From: an uncultured Pseudomonadota bacterium
GTDB taxonomy: Bacteria; Pseudomonadota; Gammaproteobacteria; Burkholderiales; CAIKXV01
Direction of reading: 5' to 3'
Length of the DNA stretch: 45,689 nt
Assembly: GCA_903831455.1 (NCBI GenBank)
Contig: CAIKXV010000146.1
Span: 1 to 45,689, forward strand
Part shown: positions 9,498 through 18,442 of the stretch, in pieces
How the letters are laid out: every line of letters begins with the position of its first letter
Position numbering within the stretch: the first letter of the stretch is position 1
Notes under the pieces: generated by a model
Told to the model about the DNA's origin: nothing
The model's input: the letters and a program-made list of their open reading frames with translations, nothing else
The model's database searches: none
Made by a program: the position numbers and the translations under genes

Positions 9498-11691
9498 ATG
9501 AACGAATCCGTGTCTCGCCCCGCGGGCCTCGCGCCCGGCTGTGTCGCCGGACCGCGCCCCCCAGGGCCGGCAGACGGCGCATGTGCACGGCCCACCCGCG
9601 TCGCGGCACTCCGGCCGGGGTGCGCGGAATCGGGCGATGCGATGCGCAGCCGTCGGGGTCCGGCGCCCGCGGCTGCAGGCGATCGCGCATCTGCACGACC
9701 GGCCCGGTTGCGGGCAGCGGTCGCCTCGCTGGCCGCCGCCGGTCTGTGGATGGTCGGCGTGCCCGGGCCGGCAGGGGCGGTCGCAGCCGCCGCGATGCCT
9801 GCCGGGCCGGCCCCGTCGATTGCGTCCGGTGTCCAGCCTGCCGCCCTTGCGGTCGCGCTTCAGACCCTTGCCCCCGACGTCCCGGCCATCGGCGCCGAGG
9901 CCGGCGGAGGCGCGCAGTCGCAGGCGAACCCGCCCGAGGGGGCCGAGGGCAGCGCCCCGGCGCCAGGCGACGGCTCGCGCACCGCGCCCGATCACGTGCG
10001 ACTCGCCCAGGCGGGAGCCGCGGCGCCGCCGAGCGTGCCCGCGGACGCTCCGGCCTCCAGCCGTCGCGAGGCCTGGCTGCCCGAGTCCGCGCTGCCGCGC
10101 CAGGACCTCACCCGGCAGGTGCTGTTCCAGTACATGCTGGCGGAGATCGCCGCGCAGCGCGGCCGCCCGGACGTGGCGGTGGCCGCCATGACTTCGCTGG
10201 CGCGGGCGACCCGCGACCCTCGGATCGCGCAGCGCGCGACCGAGCTTTCGGTCCGGGCGGGCTCGCTCAAGGCGGCGCTGGACGCCGCCCAGCTGTGGGT
10301 GGCCGTGGACGAACGCTCGGTGCAGGCGCGCCAGGCGCTGGTGGCCCTGTACCTCAACGCAGGGCAGATCGATCTCGCGCGGCCCCACCTGCAGCGGCTG
10401 CTGGCCGCCGAGGGCGAGAACGTCGGCGGCGGCTTCCTGCAGCTGGGGGCGCTGTTCGCCAAGCAGCCCGATCGTGCGCGAGTGCTCGCCGTGGTGCGCG
10501 AACTGGCGTCGGCGCACCCCTCGCTGCGCGAAGCGCGGCTCGCCGTTGCCCAGGCGGCATGGAACGCCGGCGAATTCGACCTCTCGCTGCGCGAGGCGCG
10601 GGAGGCACGGCGCCTCTCGCCCGAGTGGGAACTCGCGGCCCTGTTCGAGGCGCAGGTGCTCGCGCGGCGTTCGAACGCCGAGGCGATCGTCGCGCTCGAG
10701 GCGTTCGTCAAGGCCAACCCGGGCGCTGCCGAAGCCCGGATCAACCTCGCGCGGCTCTATGCTTCGGAGAAGCGCCTGCCCGAGGCGCGGGCGCTGTTCC
10801 GTTCGATTGCCGGCGAGTCGCCCGACAACCTCGATGCCTCGTTCGCGGCGGGCCTGCTGGCGCTGCAGTCCGGCGACCACGAGGAGGCGAGCACGCTGCT
10901 CGGGCGCGTGCTGGCGGGGAGACCCGCGGGATCCCGATCTCGTGCGCTACTACCTCGCGCGGGCCGAGGACTCACGCGGGCGCCTGCCGCAGGCGCTGGA
11001 GCATTACCGCGCGGTCACCGGCGGCGAGCATCGGCTCGCCGCGCAGCTGGGCGCGGCGACGGTGCTGGGTCGCATGGGCCGCGTGCCCGAGGCCCGCGAG
11101 GCGCTATCGCGCGTCGTTCCCGCGTCGCTGGCCGAGCGGGTACAGGTGACGCTTGCGGAGGTGCAGGTGCTGCGCGACGCGCGCGACCTCAAGGCGGCCT
11201 ACGACGTGCTGGACGCCGCGCTCTCGCGCACGCCCGATTCGCCCGAACTGCTCTACGAGCAGGCGCTGATCGCCGAGCGGCTGGGCCGCGTCGACGTACT
11301 CGAGCGCAACCTGCGGCGGGTCATCGAGATCCAGCCCGGCCACGCGCACGCGCACAACGCGCTGGGCTATTCGCTGGCCGACCGCAACCTGCGCCTGGAC
11401 GAGGCGCTGTCCCTGATCGACACCGCGCTGCGACTGTCTCCGGAGGATCCCTACATCCTGGACAGCATGGGCTGGGTCCTGTTCCGGCGCGGGCAGCCCG
11501 AGAAGGCGCTCGAGTACCTGCGGCGCGCCTGGCGCGGGAAGGCCGACGCGGAGATCGGGGCCCACCTGGGCGAGGTGCTCTGGTCGCTCGGCCAGCGCGA
11601 CGAGGCGAGGCGCATCTGGGACGAGTCGCTCAAGGTCGAAGCCGGCAACGAGACGCTGCGCGGCACGATGAAGCGCCTGCTGCGGCGGTGA
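9498..11691 (+). pseudogene. TPR-repeat exported protein, interrupted by a +1 frameshift
   Basis: A tetratricopeptide-repeat protein of about 730 residues whose reading frame changes near 10920. The first frame runs well from 9498 or 9642 to ...EEASTLLGRVLAG, then turns into arginine-rich nonsense. The next frame continues the same protein as DPRDPDLVRYYLARAEDS and ends at 11691. Removing one base, for example the A at 10920 in GGGGAGAC, restores a perfect L-A-G-D-P-R-D-P-D-L join. Helical repeats such as AHAHNALGYSLADRN and PYILDSMGWVLFRRG are clear TPR units in the C-terminal half. A signal peptide follows the ATG at 9642, making that the better start. The gene precedes lolB and ispE, a conserved betaproteobacterial order. 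Both halves keep normal coding character, so this is either a recent mutation or a sequencing error. Confidence 0.85.
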
Positions 11692-11717
11692 GCGGCAGCG
11701 GGCGCGATCGGCCCGGG

Positions 11718-12308
11718 ATGCGCCGGGCACTGTCCCTCGCGTTGCCGCTGCTGCTTGCGGCCTGCGCCAGCGTGCCCCCGGCCCCGCCCGCCCCGCTCGG
11801 CGAGGTCCGCGGAGATCCGCCGTTCGAACTGTCGGGTCGGTTGGCGCTACGCGATGGCGAGCGCTCGCTAACGGCTAACCTTCGGTGGCAGTTCGATGGT
11901 GGGGCAGATCGGCTGTCATTGTCCGGGCCGCTGGGCATCGGTGCGGTGGAGATCGTCAGGTCCCCGGGGGGCGTCGTGTTCCGCGATTCCCGCGGCGAGC
12001 GCCGCGCGCCGGATGCGCAGGCCCTGATGCTCGAGGCGCTGGGCTTCGCGCTGCCGCTGGAGGGACTGCGCTTCTGGGTACGCGGCCAGGGCGGCCCCGG
12101 AGTTCGCGGCGAGGGGGTCGAGCGCGACGCCCGGGGCAGGCTTGCCGCGTTCGCCGAGGACGGCTGGACGGTGACGATCCCCGCCTATTCGCCCGATCCG
12201 TTGGCCGCCCTGCCGCGCCGACTGGACGTGCAGGCACGGGACCTTCGCCTGCGGCTGGTGATCGACGCGTGGGTACAGCCGCCCGCGGGCGCGGGGGGAG
12301 GGTCGTGA
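11718..12308 (+). CDS. lolB: Outer membrane lipoprotein assembly factor LolB
   Basis: A 196-residue lipoprotein. The signal peptide ends with the lipobox LLAAC (about residues 12-16), so the mature protein is anchored by its N-terminal cysteine. LolB receives lipoproteins from LolA and inserts them in the outer membrane. The family pattern FELSGRLALRDGERSLTANLRW and a later DGWTV segment are seen. I used the ATG at 11718. A GTG at 11688 in the same frame overlaps the TPR stop as GTGA and would add ten residues; either is possible. Position between the TPR gene and ispE matches the betaproteobacterial order. Confidence 0.9.
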   Translation: MRRALSLALPLLLAACASVPPAPPAPLGEVRGDPPFELSGRLALRDGERSLTANLRWQFDGGADRLSLSGPLGIGAVEIVRSPGGVVFRDSRGERRAPDAQALMLEALGFALPLEGLRFWVRGQGGPGVRGEGVERDARGRLAAFAEDGWTVTIPAYSPDPLAALPRRLDVQARDLRLRLVIDAWVQPPAGAGGGS

Positions 12309-13210
12309 GCCCGGCAACCGGGCCCGGGGGTGCCACCGTCGATTCCGGTTCGCTGCAGTGGTTTCCCGCGCCGGCCAAGCTGAACCTCGTGCTGCACGTG
12401 ACCGGGCGCCGGCCGGACGGCTATCACCTCCTCGAGACGGTGTTCCGGTTCATCGACCATTCCGATGCGGTCGGGCTGGCGCCCACGACCGACGGGCGGA
12501 TCGTGCGGGTGGTTGACCTTCCGGGCGTACCCGAGGACCACGACCTGTCGGTGCGGGCCGCCCGCGCCCTCCAGCAGGCCACCGGCTGCCGCCTGGGCGC
12601 GCGAATCGCGCTGGACAAGCGCATACCCCAGGGGGGAGGCCTGGGCGGGGGCAGTTCGGACGCCGCCACGGTGCTGATCGCGCTCAACCACCTGTGGGGC
12701 ACCGGCCTGTCCCGCGAGCGCCTGCAGGCCATCGGCCTTGCCCTCGGGGCCGACGTGCCGGTGTTCGTGTTCGGGCAGACCGCATTTGCCCGTGGCATCG
12801 GCGAGGTCCTGCAACCGATCGATGCCGAGCCCGCCTGGTACGTCGTGCTGGTGCCGCCGGTGGCGGTGGCCACGCGCGAGGTGTTCAACGCTCCGGAATT
12901 GACACGGAACGCCCCGCCGGTGACAATCTCGGGTTCTTCGGGAGCTCGTTTCCGGTTTCCGCTCGCACCGGGTCGCAACGACCTGGAGCCCGTGGTGACC
13001 CGGCGCTTCGCGGCAGTGGCTTCGCATCTCGCGTGGCTGCGGCAACAGGGGCCAGCGGCGATGAGCGGATCGGGTGCCTGCGTCTTCGCGGCATTCGCCT
13101 CGGAGGCCGAGGCGCGGGAAGTCTTCGCGCGGCGGCCGCCCCCGATGCAGGGTTTCGTGGCTGCCGGGCTCGACCGCCATCCGCTCGACGGGATCTTCCC
13201 GGCGGCGTAG
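12305..13210 (+). CDS. ispE: 4-diphosphocytidyl-2-C-methyl-D-erythritol kinase
   Basis: A 301-residue GHMP-family kinase of the non-mevalonate isoprenoid pathway; it phosphorylates CDP-methylerythritol with ATP in the cytoplasm. Seen are the PAPAKLNLVLHVTGRRPDGYH start of the domain, the glycine-rich GHMP loop GGGLGGGSSDAA and the C-terminal MSGSGAC motif. The start is the GTG at 12305, which overlaps the lolB stop as GTGA; about 17 residues precede the conserved domain. Followed by tRNA-Gln and prs, as in many betaproteobacteria. Confidence 0.96.
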   Translation: MSPATGPGGATVDSGSLQWFPAPAKLNLVLHVTGRRPDGYHLLETVFRFIDHSDAVGLAPTTDGRIVRVVDLPGVPEDHDLSVRAARALQQATGCRLGARIALDKRIPQGGGLGGGSSDAATVLIALNHLWGTGLSRERLQAIGLALGADVPVFVFGQTAFARGIGEVLQPIDAEPAWYVVLVPPVAVATREVFNAPELTRNAPPVTISGSSGARFRFPLAPGRNDLEPVVTRRFAAVASHLAWLRQQGPAAMSGSGACVFAAFASEAEAREVFARRPPPMQGFVAAGLDRHPLDGIFPAA

Positions 13211-13238
13211 CGCGAAGGCCTGGAAGCCGGGGTTCTCC

Positions 13239-13313
13239 TGGGGAGTCGCCAAGTGGTAAGGCACCGGATTTTGATTCCGGCATTCGTAGGTTCGATCCCT
13301 ACCTCCCCAGCCA
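13239..13313 (+). tRNA. tRNA-Gln (UUG anticodon)
   Basis: A 75-base tRNA with encoded CCA. The acceptor stem pairs TGGGGAG with CTCCCCA, followed by G and CCA. The anticodon stem CCGGA/TCCGG encloses the loop TTTTGAT, giving anticodon TTG (glutamine, CAA/CAG). The T arm GTAGG-TTCGATC-CCTAC is perfect, and the D arm has the short GTGGTAAGGC form typical of tRNA-Gln. It lies 28 bases after ispE and 93 before prs and is probably processed from the same transcript. Confidence 0.97.
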
Positions 13314-13406
13314 TCCATCCGCGTCGATGAGGCGGTCCGGGCGATCGAGCCGGAGGCCTCGGGCGCGCCCAGCCGGTGCAACGGGGCAAAGGGGAGCGGG
13401 GCGAGC

Positions 13407-14363
13407 ATGGCCTACGACCGGTTGATGGTCTTCTCCGGCTCGGCGAGCCACAAGCTCGCCGAAGGGGTGGTGCGCCACCTGAACATCCAGCTCGGCCGCG
13501 CGATGGTCGGCTGCTTCAGCGACGGCGAGACCCAGGTCGAACTGCTCGAGAACGTGCGCGGGCGCGACGTGTTCGTGCTCCAGTCCACCTGTTCCCCGGC
13601 CAACGACAACCTGATGGAACTCATGGCGATGGTCGATGCGCTCAAGCGCTCGTCGGCCGCGCGCGTGACCGCCGCGGTGCCCTACTTCGGGTATGCCCGC
13701 CAGGACCGCCGCCCCCGCTCGGCGCGAGTGCCGATCACCGCCAAGGTGGTGGCGAACATGCTGCAGTCGGTGGGCGTGGACCGGGTCATCACCATGGACC
13801 TGCACGCCGACCAGATCCAGGGCTTCTTCGACATCCCGGTCGACAACATCTACGGGCAGCCGATCCTGCTCGCCGACGTCTGGAAGCAGAACTACGACGA
13901 CCTGTGCGTGGTGTCCCCCGACACCGGGGGCGTGGTGCGCGCGCGCGCGATGGCGAGCCGGCTCGAAGCCGACCTCGCCATCATCGACAAGCGTCGGCCG
14001 AAGGCCAACGTGTCCGAGGTGATGAACATCATCGGCGACGTGACCGACCGCACCTGCGTGATCGTGGACGACATGGTCGATACCGCCGGCACCCTGGTGA
14101 AGGCGGCGCAGGCGCTCAAGGAGCACGGCGCCGCCCGGGTGGTCGCCTACTGCACGCACGCGGTGCTGTCCGGCCCCGCGATCGAGCGCATCTCGCACTC
14201 GGCCGGGCACCTGGACGAACTGGTGGTCACCGACACCATCCCGCTGTCCGAGGCGGCGGCGGCGTGCCCCCGCATCCGGCAGCTTTCGGTGGCCTCCCTG
14301 CTTGCGGAGACCATCCTGCGGGTGAGCAACGAGGATTCGGTCAGTTCGCTGCTGATGGACTGA
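13407..14363 (+). CDS. prs: Ribose-phosphate pyrophosphokinase
   Basis: A 318-residue enzyme of normal length that makes PRPP from ribose 5-phosphate and ATP for nucleotide, histidine and tryptophan synthesis. It contains the flexible ATP loop region YARQDRR, the PRPP synthase signature [17 protein letters not shown] and the ribose-phosphate loop [13 protein letters not shown] strong AGGGGAG site precedes the ATG. The order ispE - tRNA-Gln - prs - rplY - pth is conserved in betaproteobacteria. Confidence 0.98.
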   Translation: MAYDRLMVFSGSASHKLAEGVVRHLNIQLGRAMVGCFSDGETQVELLENVRGRDVFVLQSTCSPANDNLMELMAMVDALKRSSAARVTAAVPYFGYARQDRRPRSARVPITAKVVANMLQSVGVDRVITMDLHADQIQGFFDIPVDNIYGQPILLADVWKQNYDDLCVVSPDTGGVVRARAMASRLEADLAIIDKRRPKANVSEVMNIIGDVTDRTCVIVDDMVDTAGTLVKAAQALKEHGAARVVAYCTHAVLSGPAIERISHSAGHLDELVVTDTIPLSEAAAACPRIRQLSVASLLAETILRVSNEDSVSSLLMD

Positions 14364-14470
14364 CCTGCGCCGGGGCTTGCCCTCGGCAGACAGCCCCGCC
14401 GGCCGGTTGCGGTCGAGCGGGACCCCAACCGCCGCCCTGGTCGCGGGGCGGCGAACACGAAGGAAACATC

Positions 14471-15139
14471 ATGTCACTCGAAGTCAGCGCGAAATCGCGC
14501 ACGCTGCAGGGCAAGGGTGCGAGCCGCCGCCTGCGCAGCGCCGGCACCGTGCCCGGCGTCCTCTACGGTGGGGGCCAGCCCGCCCAGTCGATCGAAGTCG
14601 ACCACAAGGACCTCTGGCAGAAGCTGCGCGACGAGAAGTTCCATGCGTCGGTGCTCTCGATGGAACTCGATGGCTCGAAGCTGTCGGTGCTGCTGCGTGA
14701 CGCGCAGATGCACCCCTGGCGCAAGGAAGTGGTGCACGTCGACTTCCAGCGCGTGGCCGAGGACCAGGAACTGCACATGAAGGTGCCGCTGCACTTCGTG
14801 AACGCGGAGTCCGCAGCCGCGGTGAAGTTCAACGGCGCGATCGTCACCCACATCATGAACGAGGTCGAGGTCGCCTGCCTGCCGCGCCACCTGCCCGAGT
14901 ACATCGAGGTGGACCTCGCGCAGATCACCGTCGGCCACAGCGTGCACCTGTCCGACCTCAAGCTGCCCGAGGGCGTGCGCCTGCCGGGCCTGGCTCGCGG
15001 CGACTCGCCGGTGGCCAGTGCCACGGTGCCGCGCGGCGCGATGGAGGAAGAGAAGACGGCCGATGCCGCTGCGGCGCCCGCCGGCGACAAGAAGGACGAG
15101 AAGAAGCCGGCCGACAAGAAGGACGACAAGAAGAAGTGA
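14471..15139 (+). CDS. rplY: 50S ribosomal protein L25/general stress protein Ctc
   Basis: A 222-residue long-form L25 that binds 5S rRNA. The N-terminal L25 domain (SRRLRSAGTVPGVLYGGG; HVDFQRV) is followed by the TL5/Ctc C-terminal beta domain and a disordered tail rich in lysine and acidic residues (about 195-222). The AAGGAA ribosome binding site lies 7 bases before the ATG at 14471. The gene sits between prs and pth as is usual. Confidence 0.96.
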   Translation: MSLEVSAKSRTLQGKGASRRLRSAGTVPGVLYGGGQPAQSIEVDHKDLWQKLRDEKFHASVLSMELDGSKLSVLLRDAQMHPWRKEVVHVDFQRVAEDQELHMKVPLHFVNAESAAAVKFNGAIVTHIMNEVEVACLPRHLPEYIEVDLAQITVGHSVHLSDLKLPEGVRLPGLARGDSPVASATVPRGAMEEEKTADAAAAPAGDKKDEKKPADKKDDKKK

Positions 15140-15147
15140 TCCTGCGG

Positions 15148-15230
15148 GGGCGCCGCGAAGCGCCCTCGGCAGTTCGTGGGCGAGGGGCTGCGGCCCCTCG
15201 TCGCACTTGCGGCGCACGCGATGCGCGTGC
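15148..15230 (+). other. Three tandem hairpins between rplY and pth
   Basis: The 110-base gap holds three separate inverted repeats. The first pairs GGGCGC with GCGCCC (15148-15165, loop CGCGAA). The second is a perfect 8-bp stem CGAGGGGC/GCCCCTCG with TGCG loop (15181-15200). The third is a perfect 7-bp stem GCACGCG/CGCGTGC with ATG loop (15214-15230). No T-run follows any of them, so they may act as message processing or attenuation structures, not as simple terminators. Confidence 0.5.
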
Positions 15231-15249
15231 CAGATACCGGCGGCACTGG

Positions 15250-15873
15250 ATGAAGCTCATCGTCGGACTCGGCAATCCCGGGGCGCAGTACGAGCGTACC
15301 CGCCACAACGCCGGCTTCTGGTTCATCGACCGGCTGGCCCGCGACCGCTCGGCCACGCTGCGCGAGGAAGGTCGCTACCACGGGCGTGCGGCGAGGGTCA
15401 GTCTCGCCGGCGAGTCGTGCTGGCTGCTCGAGCCGCAGACGTTCATGAACCTGAGCGGGCAGTCGGTGGCTGCGTTGGCGAACTTCTACAAGATCGCACC
15501 GCAGGACGTGGTGGTGGCGCACGACGAGCTCGACCTGCCCGCGGGCACGGTGCGGCTCAAGCTGGGTGGGGGCATCGCCGGCCATAACGGGTTGCGCGAC
15601 ATCGCCGCGCGCCTGGGCACGCGAGAGTTCTGGCGGCTGCGGCTGGGCATCGGGCACCCGGGCGACAAGGCGAAGGTGCACGGCTACGTGCTGTCTCCGC
15701 CGCCGGCGGCCGAGCAGGCCGAGATCGACGCGGCGATCGCCCGCGCGCTGGAGCAGGCCGAGCGGATCGCCCGCGGCGACTTCGAGGGCGCGATGCTGCG
15801 CCTGCATACCCGTCCGGAGGCGGCCTCCCGCGCCGCACCGGCCAGACCGGGCCCGCGTGGCCCGCAGGAGTAG
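15250..15873 (+). CDS. pth: Peptidyl-tRNA hydrolase
   Basis: A 207-residue enzyme that cleaves peptidyl-tRNA released by stalled ribosomes. The family motifs are MKLIVGLGNPGAQYERTRHN with catalytic His19, PQTFMNLSG, the HDELDLP segment and GGGIAGHNGLRDI. The start was set at the ATG at 15250, where the conserved MKLIVGLGNPG begins; an upstream open frame has no similarity. The C-terminal 15 residues are Arg/Pro/Ala-rich and beyond the usual end. It is followed by ychF after 3 bases, the common pth-ychF pair. Confidence 0.97.
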   Translation: MKLIVGLGNPGAQYERTRHNAGFWFIDRLARDRSATLREEGRYHGRAARVSLAGESCWLLEPQTFMNLSGQSVAALANFYKIAPQDVVVAHDELDLPAGTVRLKLGGGIAGHNGLRDIAARLGTREFWRLRLGIGHPGDKAKVHGYVLSPPPAAEQAEIDAAIARALEQAERIARGDFEGAMLRLHTRPEAASRAAPARPGPRGPQE

Positions 15874-15876
15874 AGC

Positions 15877-16971
15877 ATGAGCGTCAAGTGCGGCATCGTC
15901 GGCCTTCCCAACGTCGGCAAGTCCACCCTGTTCAACGCGCTGACCAAGGCGGGCATCGCGGCGGAGAACTATCCGTTCTGCACCATCGAGCCCAACGTGG
16001 GCGTGGTCGAGGTGCCGGATCCGCGGCTCGCGCAGTTGGCCGCCATCGCGCGCCCCGAGAAGGTGCTGCCGGCCGTCGTCGAGTTCGTCGACATCGCCGG
16101 ACTGGTGGCTGGCGCCTCCAAGGGCGAGGGCCTGGGCAACCAGTTCCTCGCCAACATCCGCGAGACCGACGCGATCGCGCACGTGGTGCGCTGCTTCGAC
16201 GACCCGAACGTGATCCACGTGTCCGGCCGGGTCGACCCGGTGGCCGACATCGAGACCATCGACACCGAACTGGCGCTGGCCGACCTCTCCACCGTGGAGA
16301 AGGCGCTTGCCCGCTACTCGAAGGTGGCACGCGCCGGTGGCGACAAGGAGGCGCAGCGCCTGGTCGCGGCACTCGAGAAGTGCCGCGTGCAGCTCGATGC
16401 GGCGCGCCCGGTGCGCGCGCTCGACCTCTACCCCGAGGAATGGGCGGTGCTGCGACCGCTGTGCCTGATCACCGCCAAGCCCGCGATGTACGTGGCCAAC
16501 GTGAAGGAGGGCGGCTTCGAGGGCAACCCGTACCTCGACTCGGTGCGCGCGCACGCGAAGGCCGAGGGTGCGCCGGTGGTGGCGGTGTGCGCGGCGATCG
16601 AGGCGGAGATCGCCGACATGGCCGACGAGGACAAGTCGGTGTTCCTCGCCGACCTCGGCATGGACGAGCCGGGCCTGGACCGGGTGATCCGCGCCGGCTA
16701 CAGCCTGCTGGGGTTGCAGACCTACTTCACCGCGGGTCCGAAGGAGGTGCGCGCATGGACGGTGCGCGTGGGCGCCACCGCGCCGCAGGCCGCGGGCGTG
16801 ATCCACACGGATTTCGAGCGCGGCTTCATCCGGGCCGAGGTGATCGCCTTCGACGACTACATCGCCTGCAAGGGCGAGCAGGGGGCGAAGGAGGCCGGAA
16901 AGATGCGTCTCGAGGGCAAGGAGTACGTGGTGCACGACGGGGACGTCATGCACTTCCGCTTCAACGTCTGA
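15877..16971 (+). CDS. ychF: Redox-regulated ATPase YchF (OLA1 family)
   Basis: A 364-residue P-loop protein of the Obg group that prefers ATP and associates with ribosomes. Seen are the G1 loop GLPNVGKST (9-17), [10 protein letters not shown], the G3 region [20 protein letters not shown], and the C-terminal TGS-like domain ending in [11 protein letters not shown]. Length and N terminus match the family exactly. Its final bases (CTTC-ACGTCTGAG-CGAGC) are repeated with two changes about 35 bases later, after the stop. Confidence 0.98.
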   Translation: MSVKCGIVGLPNVGKSTLFNALTKAGIAAENYPFCTIEPNVGVVEVPDPRLAQLAAIARPEKVLPAVVEFVDIAGLVAGASKGEGLGNQFLANIRETDAIAHVVRCFDDPNVIHVSGRVDPVADIETIDTELALADLSTVEKALARYSKVARAGGDKEAQRLVAALEKCRVQLDAARPVRALDLYPEEWAVLRPLCLITAKPAMYVANVKEGGFEGNPYLDSVRAHAKAEGAPVVAVCAAIEAEIADMADEDKSVFLADLGMDEPGLDRVIRAGYSLLGLQTYFTAGPKEVRAWTVRVGATAPQAAGVIHTDFERGFIRAEVIAFDDYIACKGEQGAKEAGKMRLEGKEYVVHDGDVMHFRFNV

Positions 16972-17560
16972 GCCGAGCGGGTCGTGTCGGAGAACTTCGA
17001 CGTCTGAGTCGAGCAGGCCAAACGCCTGACGATCAGGGCGGATTCCGGCGGACCTCGCGGGCCCCCGGCACCTTCGTCGGCGCGGTGGGGTCGGGCGGGT
17101 GCCCGCCGCCTTCCGGAACCGTGCCCTGTCCTCTCGCCCGAAGCCAGGCGCGCGGCGCGGCACCTCGAGGATCGTCCGGGCCTTTGCCGGGCGAGCCACC
17201 GGGCGCGCGGGCTTCGTCCCGCGCCCGATCGGGACCCCGCCTGCGCGGCCGGAGGACCGCCGATCCCGTGGCCCGGCATGCCATCGCGGCGGGCGCCCCT
17301 GCCCGCGCCCCGGCGGACACGGAACGCCTTGCGCCCGGCGGTGGCAGAATGGCCGCGCGCGGATTTCGCGCGCATGCCACCCTCGATACCGGCCTCGCGT
17401 CGCCGCCGGGTTCGCAAGGCGCACTCGTGCGAGTCGCGCCCCAGGCCGGGTGGATCGCCTTGCCGCGTGCGCCGCCACCCAGACCCCCACCGCGATCGTT
17501 GCGATCGCCTCCCACCGATGACTGCCCGGACGGCATGACCGGCCACAGAGGACGCTTCCC
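16972..17560. other. 589-base intergenic region without a recognisable gene
   Basis: The region separates the housekeeping block from the accessory block. It begins with an imperfect second copy of the ychF 3' end (16994-17013) and a short stem CCTGA-CGA-TCAGG near 17030 with no T-run. Short open frames exist in it, but they are arginine/proline-rich, have no similarity I recognise and no good ribosome binding site. No tRNA or clear promoter was found. Confidence 0.5.
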
Positions 17561-18442
17561 GTGAACGAGACACCGATCGCCTTCACCTCGCAGGGCCTGC
17601 GTCTGGCCGGCGTGCTGCGCAGGCCGGCGGGCATGGGCGAGGGCGAGCGTCGTCCGGCGCTGGTCGTGCTGCACGGCTTCGGCAGCAACAAATCGGCCGA
17701 GAACGTGCTGGGCCCGTGCGCGGAACTCGAGGCGATGGGCTACATCACCCTGCGTTTCGACATGCCGGGCTGCGGCGACAGCGAGGGTCCGCGCGGACAC
17801 CTGATCTGCATGGACCAGGTGCAGGCCACGCTCGACGCGGTCAGCCGCATCGTCGGGGAGCCGGGCGTGCGCGCCGAGGCGATCGGACTGGTCGGCTCGA
17901 GCTTCGGGGCCGCGGTGGCGGTGTATGCGGGCGCGGCGGACTCCCGGATCGCCGGCGTGGTCTCCTCGGGCGGCTGGGGCCACGGCGAGCGGAAGTTCCG
18001 CGGCCAGCATCCCACGCCCGAGGCGTGGGCGAACTTCACCGCGATGCTGGCCGAGGGGCGGGCCCACCGCGAGCGCACCGGCACCTCGCTGATGGTGCCG
18101 CGCATGCAGATCGTGCCGATCCCGCCGGGGCTCAAGCGCCAGCGCGTGCCGGGTGGACTCGAAGCCTTCACCGCCGAGACCGCCCAGAGCATGTACGACT
18201 TCCGCGCCGAGGAAGTCGTGCACCGGATCAGCCCGCGGCCGCTGCTGCTGCTGCACAGTTCGGTCGACTCGGTCACGCCCACCGAGCAGTCGCTGTCGCT
18301 GTTCGCGAAGGCGAAGATGCCCACCGACCTGCACCTGTTCGGCGACACCGATCACTTCATGCTGGCCGAGGGCAATCGGCGGGTGTGGAACGTGGTGCAC
18401 GACTGGCTGCGGAAGTACCTGCCCCTGGAGGAATCCCGATGA
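17561..18442 (+). CDS. Alpha/beta hydrolase
   Basis: A 293-residue cytoplasmic alpha/beta hydrolase. The oxyanion motif HGFGSNKSAENV is at residues 38-49, the nucleophile elbow GSSFG at 112-116 (Ser114), a probable acid in HSSVDSVTP and the histidine in DTDHFML. The GTG at 17561 is used as start because an AGAGGA site lies just upstream and the protein aligns from there. Its stop overlaps the next gene, a Bug receptor, as ATGA, so the two form an operon. Such pairing suggests a hydrolase for an ester or amide related to the carboxylate bound by the receptor, but the substrate cannot be named. Confidence 0.88.
   Translation: MNETPIAFTSQGLRLAGVLRRPAGMGEGERRPALVVLHGFGSNKSAENVLGPCAELEAMGYITLRFDMPGCGDSEGPRGHLICMDQVQATLDAVSRIVGEPGVRAEAIGLVGSSFGAAVAVYAGAADSRIAGVVSSGGWGHGERKFRGQHPTPEAWANFTAMLAEGRAHRERTGTSLMVPRMQIVPIPPGLKRQRVPGGLEAFTAETAQSMYDFRAEEVVHRISPRPLLLLHSSVDSVTPTEQSLSLFAKAKMPTDLHLFGDTDHFMLAEGNRRVWNVVHDWLRKYLPLEESR

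Noticed and set aside
17025-17042. Stem CCTGA-CGA-TCAGG after ychF as an intrinsic terminator
   Set aside because: Only five clean pairs, a bulge beyond that and no T-run.
17329-17350. TTGCGC...CAGAAT as a promoter for the hydrolase at 17561
   Set aside because: The spacing is only 10 bases, and the element is 210 bases before the gene.
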